Origin: Bradyrhizobium sp. CSS354
GTDB taxonomy: Bacteria > Pseudomonadota > Alphaproteobacteria > Rhizobiales > Xanthobacteraceae
NCBI RefSeq assembly: GCF_029051725.1
Contig: NZ_JAACFU010000003.1
Coordinates: 248,001 to 312,000, forward strand
Direction of reading: 5' to 3'
Length of the DNA stretch: 64,000 bases
The number at the start of each line of letters is the position of its first letter. Positions within the stretch are counted from its first letter, which is position 1. The notes beneath the pieces are model-generated. The model did not search any database and had not been told where the DNA came from. It saw only the letters and a list, made by a program, of their open reading frames with translations. Below are positions 53,045 to 61,880 of this stretch, in pieces. A program made the position numbers and the translations under genes.

Positions 53045-53787
53045 AACCAGCGCTCGCCGACGAACACGGTGTCGCCGGGGCTCAAGGGGGTGCCGAGCGG
53101 CACCACGGCGCGCATGGCGCCGCCGGCTTCAGTGTGCGTGACGGTGACCACGTCGCGCTTGGCCCGAGGCGAGAAGCCGCCGGCGATCGCGACGGCGCTT
53201 TCGACCGTCATGTTCGGCACGTAAGGATACTGGCCGGGCGCGGAGACTTCGCCGAGAATGAAGAACGGGCGATAGGCCTCGATCTCGACAGCGACCGAGG
53301 GCTCGCGGATGTAGCCATTGCGCAGCCGCGCGGCGATCTCGCCGGCAAGTCCCGCCGGCGTGCGACCGCGTGCCGGCACGCCGCCGATCAGCGGCATCGT
53401 GATGGAGCCCCCGGCGTCGATGGCGTAGCTGTTGGTGAGACCTTCCTGGCCATAGACCACGACGCGCAGCCTGTCGCCGGCGTCGAGATGGTAGGAGGAA
53501 TCGTAGCGGACCTGCGCCGCCATCGGTGCGGCGTAACCGACCGGCATGGGCGCAGGCGAAGAGGCAAAGGAATTGCGCAACGCCCCGATGGCGCCGCCAC
53601 CGTCGGCGACCGCGACCGGCTGTGGCGCGTAATAGGGCTGGCCATAGGCCATGGAGTCGAGATCGGCGCGCGGCTGCATCACCGCGACGGGGCCGGCGGT
53701 CTGCATGCAGCCGCCAAGGGCAAGCGCGGCGGACGCTGCCAGGGACACTGCCGAAATCGACCATCGAAACGCGCGTGCAACCGGCAC
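53041..53787 (-). CDS. Polysaccharide export lipoprotein (Wza/OMA family)
   Basis: A 248-residue outer-membrane export protein. A signal peptide of about 25 residues ends in the lipobox A-L-G-G-C-M, so the mature protein is a lipoprotein. The Poly_export domain holds Y-H-L-D-A-G-D-R-L-R-V-V-V-Y-G-Q and P-L-I-G-G-V-P-A-R-G-R-T, and a SLBB-like second half has G-E-V-S-A-P-G-Q-Y-P-Y and P-L-S-P-G-D-T-V-F-V-G-E-R. GTG 53787 is chosen with GAGGG upstream; a longer frame covers repeats. No Wzc or polymerase gene is near, so its polymer is unknown. Confidence 0.88.
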   Translation of the reverse strand: MPVARAFRWSISAVSLAASAALALGGCMQTAGPVAVMQPRADLDSMAYGQPYYAPQPVAVADGGGAIGALRNSFASSPAPMPVGYAAPMAAQVRYDSSYHLDAGDRLRVVVYGQEGLTNSYAIDAGGSITMPLIGGVPARGRTPAGLAGEIAARLRNGYIREPSVAVEIEAYRPFFILGEVSAPGQYPYVPNMTVESAVAIAGGFSPRAKRDVVTVTHTEAGGAMRAVVPLGTPLSPGDTVFVGERWF

Positions 53788-53892
53788 CGGACCTATCCCT
53801 CGAAACGAGACAGATCCAGTGATGCACCGGTTATGGTTAATAAAGCGTTGAGGGGGGGTGGGTGGCGATGCGGCTAAGGGCGCAGTGCGCTC

Positions 53893-54037
53893 CCTCTCCC
53901 GCTTGCGGGAGAGGGTTGGGGAGAGGGTTTCTCCACGACGAGACAGTCCCCTAGAGGAAAGAGCCCTCACCCGCCGCGCTCGGGACGATGCTTCGCATCG
54001 CCCGAGTCGCGTCGACCTCTCCCGCAAGCGGGAGAGG
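53893..54037. repeat. Composite CCTCTCCCGC palindrome element
   Basis: Two 22-base palindromes of the same type as at 26436 and 26517, in the variants GCTTGC (53893-53914) and GCAAGC (54016-54037), frame a 100-base segment with smaller hairpins (for example CTTCGCATCG). It lies between the export lipoprotein and msrA genes. Confidence 0.8.
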
Positions 54038-54059
54038 TGCAGCGAGTTCGTGGTTAGAC

Positions 54060-54716
54060 TTACGCGCTCACACCCACCCCGATCGGGCAGGACACGCCGG
54101 TGCCGCCCAGGCCGCAATAGCCGGCGGGATTCTTGGCGAGATATTGCTGATGGTAGTCCTCGGCAAAGTAGAATTCGCCGGCGGGTGCGATCTCGGTGGT
54201 GATGGTGCCGAGACCTTTTGCAGCAAGCGCCTTCTGATAGAGCGCCTTCGATTGATCGGCCGCTTTCTTCTGCGCGTCTGAATAGGTGTAGATCGCGCTT
54301 CGATATTGCGTACCGACGTCGTTGCCCTGACGCATGCCCTGCGTCGGGTTGTGGCTCTCCCAGAACGTCTTCAACAGCTTCTCGTACGGCACCTTGTTCG
54401 GATCGAACACGACCAGCACCACTTCGGTGTGACCGGTGCGGCCCGAGCAGGTCTCTTCATAAGTCGGGTTCGGCGTGTGGCCGCCGGCATAGCCGACAGC
54501 GGTGGCGTAGACGCCGTCGCCGAGCTCCCAGAACTTGCGCTCGGCGCCCCAGAAGCAGCCGAGCCCAAACACCGCCTGCTCGAGACCGGCGGGATAAGGC
54601 GGCTGCAACTTCGCGCCGTTGACGAAATGGGTGGTCGCGGTCGGAATGGCTTGCGCACGGCCCGGCAGCGCTTCCGTGGCGCTCGGCAATGCGGTGGTCT
54701 TGCGCATGAACAGCAT
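54060..54716 (-). CDS. msrA: Peptide-methionine (S)-S-oxide reductase
   Basis: A 218-residue MsrA that repairs oxidised methionine. The catalytic Cys54 lies in G-L-G-C-F-W-G-A-E, and [21 protein letters not shown] and E-D-Y-H-Q-Q-Y-L are family blocks. Cys residues in Y-C-G-L-G-G and V-S-C-P near the end could be resolving Cys. There is no signal peptide; a ~30-residue N-terminal extension before the core is present, as in other Bradyrhizobium MsrA. ATG 54716 is chosen. Confidence 0.95.
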   Translation of the reverse strand: MLFMRKTTALPSATEALPGRAQAIPTATTHFVNGAKLQPPYPAGLEQAVFGLGCFWGAERKFWELGDGVYATAVGYAGGHTPNPTYEETCSGRTGHTEVVLVVFDPNKVPYEKLLKTFWESHNPTQGMRQGNDVGTQYRSAIYTYSDAQKKAADQSKALYQKALAAKGLGTITTEIAPAGEFYFAEDYHQQYLAKNPAGYCGLGGTGVSCPIGVGVSA

Positions 54717-54892
54717 GGACGGATCTCCAAGAACGAGCTGTCGGTCGCCTGGGACAAGCTATTGAGCCAAGGCGATGAGCCAAGCGCTCAGGCGGCGTGC
54801 TCGTGATCAGTTGGGAATATAAGTCTTTACGCGCAAAGGGGCAGCCCTGTTACGCCGCCCGCGCGCCGGTTCGAGTCGCGCGGATTGAAAGC

Positions 54893-55210
54893 TCAATCCC
54901 GGGAATAGCCGATCAGCGGCTTGCGCGGGCGGAACAGGATCATCAGGAGGATGCCGAGAATGCCGAGGACGGCGAAAACCGGCTGATCCAGCACCAGGCG
55001 GATCACCGAGGTCCAGAGCCAGGGCGCCTTGGCCTCGACCCAGGTCCGGAATGCCGTCTGGCTGGCCTGATTGATGTCGTTCCAGAACTGGCCGAAGCGG
55101 GTGAACCGCAGGGTCTGGTCGGCCACCCAGCGGGCGCCGTCGTAGACCATGAAGATGAACCCGCCGGCGAGCAGCAACAGCCCAATCAGTCGGAAAAAGC
55201 CGCGGATCAT
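54893..55210 (-). CDS. Small two-helix membrane protein (105 aa)
   Basis: A 105-residue inner-membrane protein with hydrophobic helices at about 7-24 and 76-93 and a loop of about 50 residues containing W-V-A-D-Q-T-L-R-F-T-R-F and A-K-A-P-W-L-W. Family not recognised with certainty; it looks conserved because the frame is clean and the ends are amphipathic (IGYSRD). The start ATG 55210 begins MIRGFFRLIG. It is divergent from rpsT. Confidence 0.7.
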   Translation of the reverse strand: MIRGFFRLIGLLLLAGGFIFMVYDGARWVADQTLRFTRFGQFWNDINQASQTAFRTWVEAKAPWLWTSVIRLVLDQPVFAVLGILGILLMILFRPRKPLIGYSRD

Positions 55211-55354
55211 GCCTCACCCTCTATGGTCGTCCGATCGGACGACCCTCGGAACGCCGCCAGCCAATACAAGGGAGACGGCAGAAATTCAACCTCTTCAGGG
55301 CGTTACGGCACTCATCCGCGCCCTAAGGGGCTGCTTGTCCAGCCCGGGAAAGCG

Positions 55355-55383
55355 TTGACGGTGCCAAAGACCCTCTCTATAAG
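55355..55383 (+). promoter_or_regulatory. Strong sigma-70-type promoter upstream of rpsT
   Basis: TTGACG (55355-55360) and TATAAG (55378-55383) are separated by exactly 17 bases. If transcription starts near 55390, the rpsT leader is about 220 bases and contains a GGCGGCGGG/CCGCCG hairpin (near 55395-55420). The rest of the 403-base gap 55211-55613 has no gene. Confidence 0.65.
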
Positions 55384-55613
55384 GGCGCCAACTGGCGGCG
55401 GGCGCAATCCTGCCGCCGCTGTTCTTTGAGCAGATGCAGGCTCTTTGGGCCCAGAGGCCCCTTGAGCCTCAGAGACGGCCGAAAGGCTGTCGCTCATGTT
55501 CCGGGAACGGCCTAGCAACCGAACACCTTAAATCCGAGCGTCGATTACGCGGTCAAGCAAGCCGGCGCTACCCGACCAAGACGCGACCGGTACCCGCAAA
55601 GGACATTGAGACC

Positions 55614-55880
55614 ATGGCCAATACCACTTCCGCCAAGAAAGCAACGCGCAAGATCGCCCGCCGCACCGCCGTCAACAAGTCGCGCCGCACCCAGATGCGC
55701 GGTGCCGTGCGTAACGTCGAAGAAGCCATCAAGACCGGCGACCGCGCCGCTGCCGTGACGGCGCTGGCGAATGCCGAGCCCGCTTTGATGCGCGCCGCGC
55801 AGCGAAATATCATTCACAAGAACAATGCCAGCCGCAAAGTCTCGCGGCTCACCGCGCAGATCGCCAAGCTCGCCAAGTAA
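55614..55880 (+). CDS. rpsT: 30S ribosomal protein S20
   Basis: An 88-residue ribosomal protein beginning [20 protein letters not shown], with the typical basic helices ([36 protein letters not shown]) and the usual length. ATG 55614 has AAGGA 11 bases upstream. It lies upstream of dnaA, the order common in Rhizobiales. A strong terminator follows. Confidence 0.97.
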   Translation: MANTTSAKKATRKIARRTAVNKSRRTQMRGAVRNVEEAIKTGDRAAAVTALANAEPALMRAAQRNIIHKNNASRKVSRLTAQIAKLAK

Positions 55881-55957
55881 GCTCGCAAGCGTTCTGGCAC
55901 GCCGTCCGGTCGAGTCATTCGATCGGGCGATCACATCGCACATCACACCCGTCAAAC

Positions 55958-55983
55958 AGCCCGGCATCGCGCCGGGCTTTTTT
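55958..55983 (+). terminator. Rho-independent terminator of rpsT
   Basis: AGCCCGGC and GCCGGGCT form an 8-bp stem with a 5-base loop, followed by TTTTTT. It lies 78 bases after the rpsT stop and separates rpsT from the dnaA upstream region. Confidence 0.92.
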
Positions 55984-57155
55984 GTTGCCCCTCATATTCA
56001 CGCAAGCAGTCACGCGGCGAACGACCTTCGATCGGAGGATTGCGGCGTTTGCACCATGATGCGTCCGTAGTTTTACCTGCGAATGGTTTTGCAACAGCGG
56101 AAACTTCCACCGCGGTGCAAAAAACCCCTGCGAGCCGGGCGCAAGTTGAATTCGTGTGCCTGCGAGTTCTGCACACCGTAGTTTCCCCGGATCGCGTCAC
56201 GCGATGGAGTTACCCTGTGAAACGAGACTCAAAAAACGATGGCTCGCTAACAACTTATCGACATAGTGACGCCAAGCATTTGGAAAATTCACCCGCGCGT
56301 CGCGCGCGTGACGCTTTTGTAAAAAATTTTTGGCGGTGGCGGAGAATTGTCACATCAAACGTGGCGTCTTCGATTCTGAGCACGATTCCAAAAACTTGCT
56401 CTGAAGCCTGTGCACAAGTCTGCGTGGCGTTAACGCAGATCAAGATTTTTGATGCCTCAAGTGTGAATCAATTCCGTTGCGAGTCTTTCCGCATAGTGTA
56501 TTCCTTAAGAGGTCAGCGGCGCCCACGATCTTGAGACCAGCGCGGTATCGGAAACGGGGCGAGCGTGCAAATCGGCGGCGATGTGCACGTAGGCGGCGCT
56601 TCAACAAGCGATTGTCGGATCAAAACCCACAGCAATGTGGGACGGTAGCTCTTTGTCTGAATGTCTCCAAGCGGGATCTATCTCTTGCGCTTAAGAGACA
56701 TCTTGAAAGCTGCCCCGACAGGCATGATGGCGAAGCCGAGCGGACGACGAGTACACGGGCAGGCATCCGACTAAGACGCGGGTGTCGTTTAGACACGCAG
56801 GACCTTGTCGTGAGCAATTACGGCAGGACGGGGAGGTATCATGTCTTACGAACTCAACGCGGTATTGAAACACATTTCGACTTCCAGCATTTCGACTTCC
56901 AGCGATGCCGTTTTAGATCCGTCGGACACCAAGCCTCCCGCGTGTCACGGAGCGCCGAGTACGCGCTGACCTCGCGACCCCTCCATCTCTAGACATTGCT
57001 GATCGGACGCGGCGTTTCCGCCGAACGGTCGAGCCATGCCTGCAGGTGAAATCGCTTGAGGTCCCGCCATCGCAAATATCCCTGGGCAGGTATCCCTGGC
57101 AGGAACTCTGCATGGCGCTCACCACGCAACCTTATCTCTCAAGAAAAGTTCTCAA
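55984..57155. other. Non-coding region upstream of dnaA; origin-like features
   Basis: About 1.2 kb without a supported gene. It is A/T-richer than the rest of the window between about 56220 and 56480. DnaA-box-like sites are TTATCGACA at 56255 (one mismatch to the consensus), TGTGAATCA at 56462 (reverse; a G-box-like TGATTCACA) and the weaker TGTGCACAA at 56409 and TTCTGCACA at 56167. Five GANTC sites lie within 56226-56485. A tandem 15-base duplication is at 56874-56903. It also must contain the dnaA promoter. Other alphaproteobacteria may keep the real origin elsewhere, for example near hemE. Confidence 0.45.
56874..56903. repeat. Tandem 15-base duplication
   Basis: ATTTCGACTTCCAGC is repeated twice without a gap (56874-56888 and 56889-56903). 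It lies in the non-coding DNA 250 bases upstream of dnaA. Confidence 0.9.
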
Positions 57156-58571
57156 ATGATGACAACCCCGGAACAGGATCGCTGGTCACGCGTGAAGAGT
57201 CGGCTGCGCTCGAACGTTGGCGAGGACGTCTATACGAGCTGGTTCGCGCGCATGGATCTGGAAGGCGTCCAGGACGAGAGCGTGCGTCTGTCGGTGCCGA
57301 CCCGCTTCCTGAAGAGCTGGATCCAGGCCCATTATGCCGAGCGCGTGCTGTCGTGCTGGCAGGCCGAGATGCCCGAAGTGCATCGCATCGATCTCACCGT
57401 GCGCTCGGCCGTGCGCCCCGTGGTTCAGCAGAAGGAAGCGCCCGCGCCGATCGAAACGCGCCGCTCGCCTGCGCCGGAGCTGCGTTCGACCGCGACCGCG
57501 CCGGTCTCGGCCAATCATGATGCGCTCGGCGGCTCGCCGCTCGATCCGCGCCTGACATTTGCAAGCTTCGTCGTCGGTCGCTCCAACACGCTGGCGCATG
57601 CGGCTGCGCGTCAGGTCGCCGAGGGTCGTCGCGGCGATCCCGTCATGTTCAATCCGCTCTATATCCATGCGGGTGTCGGCCTCGGCAAGACGCATCTCCT
57701 GCAGGCGGTGACCTGGGCCGGCAATTCCGGCAACGAGCGCAAGGTGCTCTATCTCACCGCCGAGAAATTCATGTACGGTTTCGTCGCCGCGCTGAAGACG
57801 CAGACGGCGCTGGCCTTCAAGGAAGCGTTGCGCGGCATCGACGTGCTCGTGATCGACGATCTCCAGTTCCTGCAGGGCAAGTCGACCCAGGCCGAGTTCT
57901 GTCACACGCTGAACGCGCTGATCGATGCCGGCCGCCAGGTGGTGATCGCGGCCGACCGTCCGCCGTCCGATCTCGAAAGCCTCGACGACCGCGTGCGCTC
58001 GCGGCTGGCCGGCGGCCTCGTGGTCGAGATGGCCTCGCTCGGCGAGGAGCTGCGACACGGCATTCTCAAGTCGCGCGTCGCCGCGGCCCGCGCCCATCAT
58101 GCGACCTTCGAGGTGCCGGAGGAGGTGCTGACCTATCTGGCCCGCGCCATCACCCACAACGGCCGCGATCTCGAAGGCGCGATCAACCGCCTGCTCGCGC
58201 ATTCGAAGCTCAACAGCCGGCCGGTGACGCTGGAGATGGCGGAGCACGAGGTGCGCGACCTGATCCGGCCGCAGGAGCCGAAGCGGATCAAGATCGAGGA
58301 CATCCAGCGCGTGGTGGCACGGCAGTATAATGTCAGCCGCTCCGACCTCTTGTCCTCGCGCCGGACCGCCAACGTGGTCCGTCCGCGCCAGGTGGCGATG
58401 TATCTCGCCAAGACGCTGACCCTGCGATCGCTGCCGGAAATCGGCCGCCGCTTCGGCGGGCGCGACCACACCACGGTGCTGCACGCCGTGCGCAAGATCG
58501 AGGCCCTGGTTTCCAAGGACACGGCGCTGTCGGACGAGGTCGAATCGCTCAAGCGCCAGCTTCAGGAATAA
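57156..58571 (+). CDS. dnaA: Chromosomal replication initiator protein DnaA
   Basis: A 471-residue initiator that binds DnaA boxes and loads the helicase. Domain I spans about 1-80 ([16 protein letters not shown]). Domain III has the Walker A G-V-G-L-G-K-T (173-179), Walker [11 protein letters not shown] and a sensor block [12 protein letters not shown]. The DNA-binding domain IV ends with the signature [20 protein letters not shown]. The start is ATG ATG at 57156; the second ATG is possible. The gene is followed by dnaN on the same strand after 372 bases. Confidence 0.98.
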   Translation: MMTTPEQDRWSRVKSRLRSNVGEDVYTSWFARMDLEGVQDESVRLSVPTRFLKSWIQAHYAERVLSCWQAEMPEVHRIDLTVRSAVRPVVQQKEAPAPIETRRSPAPELRSTATAPVSANHDALGGSPLDPRLTFASFVVGRSNTLAHAAARQVAEGRRGDPVMFNPLYIHAGVGLGKTHLLQAVTWAGNSGNERKVLYLTAEKFMYGFVAALKTQTALAFKEALRGIDVLVIDDLQFLQGKSTQAEFCHTLNALIDAGRQVVIAADRPPSDLESLDDRVRSRLAGGLVVEMASLGEELRHGILKSRVAAARAHHATFEVPEEVLTYLARAITHNGRDLEGAINRLLAHSKLNSRPVTLEMAEHEVRDLIRPQEPKRIKIEDIQRVVARQYNVSRSDLLSSRRTANVVRPRQVAMYLAKTLTLRSLPEIGRRFGGRDHTTVLHAVRKIEALVSKDTALSDEVESLKRQLQE

Positions 58572-58943
58572 ACGCCTATTTTCTTCCGGCCCCATCCCAA
58601 GCTGCATCGGAGGTCGTCATGCCCGGGCTTGTCCCGGGCATCCACGTTCTTAGGACCGCGAACCAAGACGTGGATGGCCGGGACAAGCCCGGCCATGACG
58701 GGTGCAGAGACGTCCGTGCCCGGCGAGGCGTTCAGCGCGTTGCGGAAACATCGGTAAATCGTGGGGAACTGCCTCCCGATCCCTTGAATCCGGGGGCCAT
58801 CCGCGCCACCTTGCGCGACCCTGACGGCTTTGGTCATATCGGCTGGATGATCCGGCCTTCCGGGGTCTTCGGTGCCGTGGCGCGCGTCCAGCCGCCCGGC
58901 TTTTCCAGATGTGTGTTTCCTTGGGGATCGGGCGAGTAGTGCA
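58572..58943. other. dnaA-dnaN intergenic region
   Basis: A 372-base gap. The left part holds a palindromic repeat (58615-58700). The rest has no supported gene; a dnaN promoter is expected but was not identified. Confidence 0.45.
58615..58700. repeat. CGTCATGGCCGGGCTTG-type palindromic repeat, copy 2
   Basis: Left end CGTCATGCCCGGGCTTGTCC and right end GGACAAGCCCGGCCATGACG are inverted and match copy 1 (51508-51593) in order and length (86 bases each). It lies between dnaA and dnaN. Confidence 0.85.
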
Positions 58944-60062
58944 ATGAAGGTTACGGTCGAACGCGCGCAACTCCTGAAGTCGCTGGGCCACGTCCACCGC
59001 GTGGTCGAGCGCCGCAACACGATTCCGATCCTCGGCAACGTGCTTGTTAGGGCCGAGAACGCGAAATTGTCGCTGAAGGCGACCGACCTCGACCTCGAGG
59101 TCACCGAAACGCTCGCGGCGGAAACCGCGACCGCGGGCTCCACCACCGTGCCGGCGCACATGTTCTACGACATCGTCCGCAAGCTGCCGGACGGTTCGCA
59201 GATCGTGCTCGAGGCCGACGGCGACCGCGCCGTGCTGGCGATCCGCGCCGGCCGCTCCCGCTTCACGCTGCAGACGCTGCCGGAGAATGATTTTCCGGAT
59301 CTCGCCGCCGGCGACATGTCGCATTCGTTCAGTCTCGCCGCCAAGGACGTCAAGCGGCTGATCGACCGCACCCAATTCGCGATCTCCACGGAGGAGACCC
59401 GCTATTATCTCAACGGCATCTATCTGCATGCCGCAGGCTCGGCCAAAGCCGCCACCCTGCGCGGCGTCGCCACCGACGGCCACCGCCTCGCCCAGCTCGA
59501 CCTGGTCCAGCCCAAGGGTGCCGAGGGCATGCCCGGCGTGATCGTGCCGCGCAAGACGGTCGGCGAGGTGCAGCGCCTGATCGAGGACAACGAGGCCGAG
59601 GTCACGATCGAGCTGTCGCAGGCCAAGATCCGCTTCACCATCGGCAATGTGGTGCTGACCTCGAAGCTGATCGACGGCACCTTCCCCGATTACGGCCGCG
59701 TCATCCCGCAGGGCAACGACAAGGAACTCGTCGTCGACAAGAAGGATTTCGAGAACGCGGTCGACCGCGTCTCGACGATTTCCAGCGAGCGTGGGCGCGC
59801 CGTGAAACTCTCGCTGTCGCCGGGCAAGCTGGTGCTGTCGGTGACCAATCCCGATTCCGGCAGCGCGACCGAAGAGCTCGAGGTCGAATACGCTTCCGAC
59901 GCCCTCGATATCGGCTTCAACTCCCGCTACCTGCTCGACATCGCCGCCCAGATCGAAGGCGACGTCGCAACGCTCCGGCTCGCCGACCCCGGCTCGCCCA
60001 CCTTGGTGCAAGACCGCGACGACAAGAGCGCGCTGTACGTGCTGATGCCGATGCGGGTGTGA
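58944..60062 (+). CDS. dnaN: DNA polymerase III sliding clamp (beta subunit)
   Basis: A 372-residue clamp of normal length with three clamp domains of ~120 residues. It begins MKVTVERAQLLKSLGHVHRV and R-N-T-I-P-I-L-G-N-V and ends with the conserved S-A-L-Y-V-L-M-P-M-R-V. The C-terminal V-L-M-P-M-R-V is the partner-binding pocket. ATG 58944 is chosen; a longer frame upstream lacks support. In most relatives recF follows at once; here a DUF559 gene and repeats lie between them. Confidence 0.98.
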   Translation: MKVTVERAQLLKSLGHVHRVVERRNTIPILGNVLVRAENAKLSLKATDLDLEVTETLAAETATAGSTTVPAHMFYDIVRKLPDGSQIVLEADGDRAVLAIRAGRSRFTLQTLPENDFPDLAAGDMSHSFSLAAKDVKRLIDRTQFAISTEETRYYLNGIYLHAAGSAKAATLRGVATDGHRLAQLDLVQPKGAEGMPGVIVPRKTVGEVQRLIEDNEAEVTIELSQAKIRFTIGNVVLTSKLIDGTFPDYGRVIPQGNDKELVVDKKDFENAVDRVSTISSERGRAVKLSLSPGKLVLSVTNPDSGSATEELEVEYASDALDIGFNSRYLLDIAAQIEGDVATLRLADPGSPTLVQDRDDKSALYVLMPMRV

Positions 60063-60095
60063 GGAGTCCTCTCGCGATACCATCTATGTGGAGGC

Positions 60096-60232
60096 AACCC
60101 CTCACCCGGCTTCGCTTCGTGAAGCGGCAGCTACCCTTCTCGAAACAAGCGCGATGCCCGTTGCTGCGCCCTCTCCCCTTGTGGGAGAGGGCTACTCGGC
60201 TGGCAGATGCAAACTCAGCCGGGTGAGGGGTT
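60096..60232. repeat. AACCCCTCACCCGGCT inverted-end repeat, left of the DUF559 gene
   Basis: Perfect 16-base inverted ends (60096-60111 and 60217-60232) enclose two hairpins, GCTTC/GAAGC near 60109-60125 and CCCTCTCCC/GGGAGAGGG (60169-60191). The right end merges with the start of the DUF559 gene at 60234. A shortened inverted version lies on the other side of that gene (60603-60660). Confidence 0.85.
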
Positions 60233-60233
60233 A

Positions 60234-60599
60234 GTGCCGCAGGAGCCATCCCATCGGCCGGTCCCCAAGCGTCTCCGCCAATTCGCGAAGAACATGCGGC
60301 ATGAACCGACGGATGCGGAAGCCGCAATGTGGCGCCTGCTCAGGGATCGTCGATTGTCCGCCTACAAGCTTCGCCGACAAGTTCCGTTCAAAAGCTACAT
60401 TCTCGACTTCGTCTGCTTCGAGAAGCGCCTCGTGATCGAGATCGACGGCAGTCAGCACGCAGAGTCACGAAGCGATGCAGCGCGTGATGCGGCTCTCTCC
60501 GCTGAAGGTTTTGTCATCGCGCGCTACTGGAACAATGACGTGTTGCAGCGGCCCACCTCTGTATTGGACGACGTTCTTGCAAAGCTCGCCCTGCGGTAA
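60234..60599 (+). CDS. DUF559 endonuclease domain protein
   Basis: A 121-residue protein of the DUF559 family, related in fold to very-short-patch-repair and PD-(D/E)XK nucleases. The core reads R-Q-V-P-F-K-S-Y-I-L-D-F-V-C-F-E-K-R-L-V-I-E-I-D-G-S-Q-H, that is the Asp of L-D-F, then E-I-D-G-x-x-H; this is the family active-site pattern. The upstream block M-R-H-E-P-T-D-A-E-A-A-M-W-R-L-L-R is also diagnostic. The function is unknown. GTG 60234 is chosen, with GAGGGG in the adjacent repeat as ribosome-binding site; ATG 60207 lies inside the repeat. It splits dnaN from recF and is enclosed by inverted repeat copies. Confidence 0.88.
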   Translation: MPQEPSHRPVPKRLRQFAKNMRHEPTDAEAAMWRLLRDRRLSAYKLRRQVPFKSYILDFVCFEKRLVIEIDGSQHAESRSDAARDAALSAEGFVIARYWNNDVLQRPTSVLDDVLAKLALR

Positions 60600-60602
60600 C
60601 AT

Positions 60603-60660
60603 ACCCCTCACCCGTCGCCTCACTTCGTGAGGCGCCACCCTCTCCCACAAGGGGAGAGGG
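60603..60660. repeat. ACCCCTCACCCG repeat, right of the DUF559 gene
   Basis: ACCCCTCACCCG (60603-60614) is followed by the hairpin CGCCTCAC/GTGAGGCG and by CCTCTCCCACAAGGGGAGAGG (60639-60659), which is the reverse complement of the stem CCTCTCCCCTTGTGGGAGAGG left of the DUF559 gene (60170-60190). The copies therefore face each other across the gene. Confidence 0.85.
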
Positions 60661-60688
60661 GAAGAATCGCGGCCATGACGAAGACCTG

Positions 60689-61825
60689 ATGACCCCCTCC
60701 CGCATTCATCGCCTGACGCTGACGCATTTTCGTAATTACCGGGCGGCGGGGCTCGAGGCTAAGGCTGACTTGGTGGCGCTGGTCGGGCCGAACGGAGCGG
60801 GCAAGACCAATTGCATCGAGGCGATCTCGTTCCTGTCGCCGGGCCGCGGCCTGCGGCGTGCGACGCTGGACGACGTCGCCGACAACCAGGGCGACGGCTC
60901 CTGGGCGGTGTCGGCACAGGTCGAGGGCGCGCTGGGCCTTGCCACGCTCGGCACCGGCATCGATCCGCCGCGCGCAGACGCCGCGGTCAGCCGGCGCTGC
61001 CGCATCGACCGCGAGCCGGTCAATTCGGCGGCGTCGTTCGGCGACCACATCCGCATGGTGTGGCTGACGCCGGCGATGGACGGGCTGTTCATGGGAGCGG
61101 CGTCCGAGCGGCGGCGCTTCTTCGACCGCCTGGTGCTTGCCATCGACAGCGACCATTCCAGCCGCGTCTCCGCGCTCGAACGCTCCCTGCGCTCGCGCAA
61201 CCGCCTGCTCGAGACGCGCAATTACGACGACCATTGGTGTGACGCGATCGAGCGCGAGACCGCGGAGCTCGCGGTCGCGGTCGCCGCAACCCGCGGCCAG
61301 ACCGCGGCGCGTCTCACCGGCATGCTGAACGCGCGCGCGCAGGCCTCCGCCTTCCCCTCGGCGCAGACCGCGCTCGACGGCTGGATGGAGAACGCGCTGC
61401 TGACGGAGACCGCGACCTCGGTCGAGGACCGCTACCGCCAGATCCTGCGCGACAACCGTCCGCGTGACGCCATCGCCGGCCGCACCACGGATGGTCCGCA
61501 TCTCACCGATCTGCAGGTGATCTACGCGCCGAAAAGCATGCCGGCGCGCGATGCCTCGACCGGCGAGCAGAAGGCGCTGCTGATCGGGCTGGTGCTGGCG
61601 CATGCGAGCCTAGTCGCCGAGATGACCGGCATCGTGCCGCTGCTGCTGCTCGACGAGGTCGTCGCGCATCTCGATCCTAATAGGCGCGCGGCGCTGTTCG
61701 ACGAGTTGCGCAAACTCGGCGCGCAGGTGTGGTTGACCGGCGCAGACCCCGCCGCCTTCGCCGAGATCGGCGCTGGGGGCGAGATCTTTGACGTCGAAAG
61801 CGGACAGGTATCGGCCCGGCGCTAG
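60689..61825 (+). CDS. recF: DNA replication and repair protein RecF
   Basis: A 378-residue SMC-like ATPase that loads RecA at gaps. Walker A is G-P-N-G-A-G-K-T-N (33-41). The conserved L-S-P-G-R-G-L-R, the D-A-S-T-G-E-Q-K-A-L-L-I-G signature and L-L-L-L-D-E-V-V-A-H-L-D (Walker B) follow in order. Length is usual. ATG 60689 is chosen, immediately after repeat DNA. gyrB, which commonly follows recF, is not within the window. Confidence 0.97.
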   Translation: MTPSRIHRLTLTHFRNYRAAGLEAKADLVALVGPNGAGKTNCIEAISFLSPGRGLRRATLDDVADNQGDGSWAVSAQVEGALGLATLGTGIDPPRADAAVSRRCRIDREPVNSAASFGDHIRMVWLTPAMDGLFMGAASERRRFFDRLVLAIDSDHSSRVSALERSLRSRNRLLETRNYDDHWCDAIERETAELAVAVAATRGQTAARLTGMLNARAQASAFPSAQTALDGWMENALLTETATSVEDRYRQILRDNRPRDAIAGRTTDGPHLTDLQVIYAPKSMPARDASTGEQKALLIGLVLAHASLVAEMTGIVPLLLLDEVVAHLDPNRRAALFDELRKLGAQVWLTGADPAAFAEIGAGGEIFDVESGQVSARR

Positions 61826-61880
61826 TCGCCGCCGTTGAACCAGCCCCATTTCCGCCGCGACTAGTTGCCGGAGGCGGCGG

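Noticed and set aside
56477..56992. A 171-codon open frame in the dnaA upstream DNA
   Set aside because: The translation is Arg/Ser-rich without recognisable motif, no ribosome-binding site supports its start, and it covers the tandem 15-base duplication and the A/T-rich DNA. It is most likely non-coding.
57186..58607. A 473-codon minus-strand frame opposite dnaA
   Set aside because: Antisense of dnaA with low-complexity Arg/Gly/His composition and no domain. The same holds for long frames opposite the P450, dnaN, GH13 and molybdenum hydroxylase genes.
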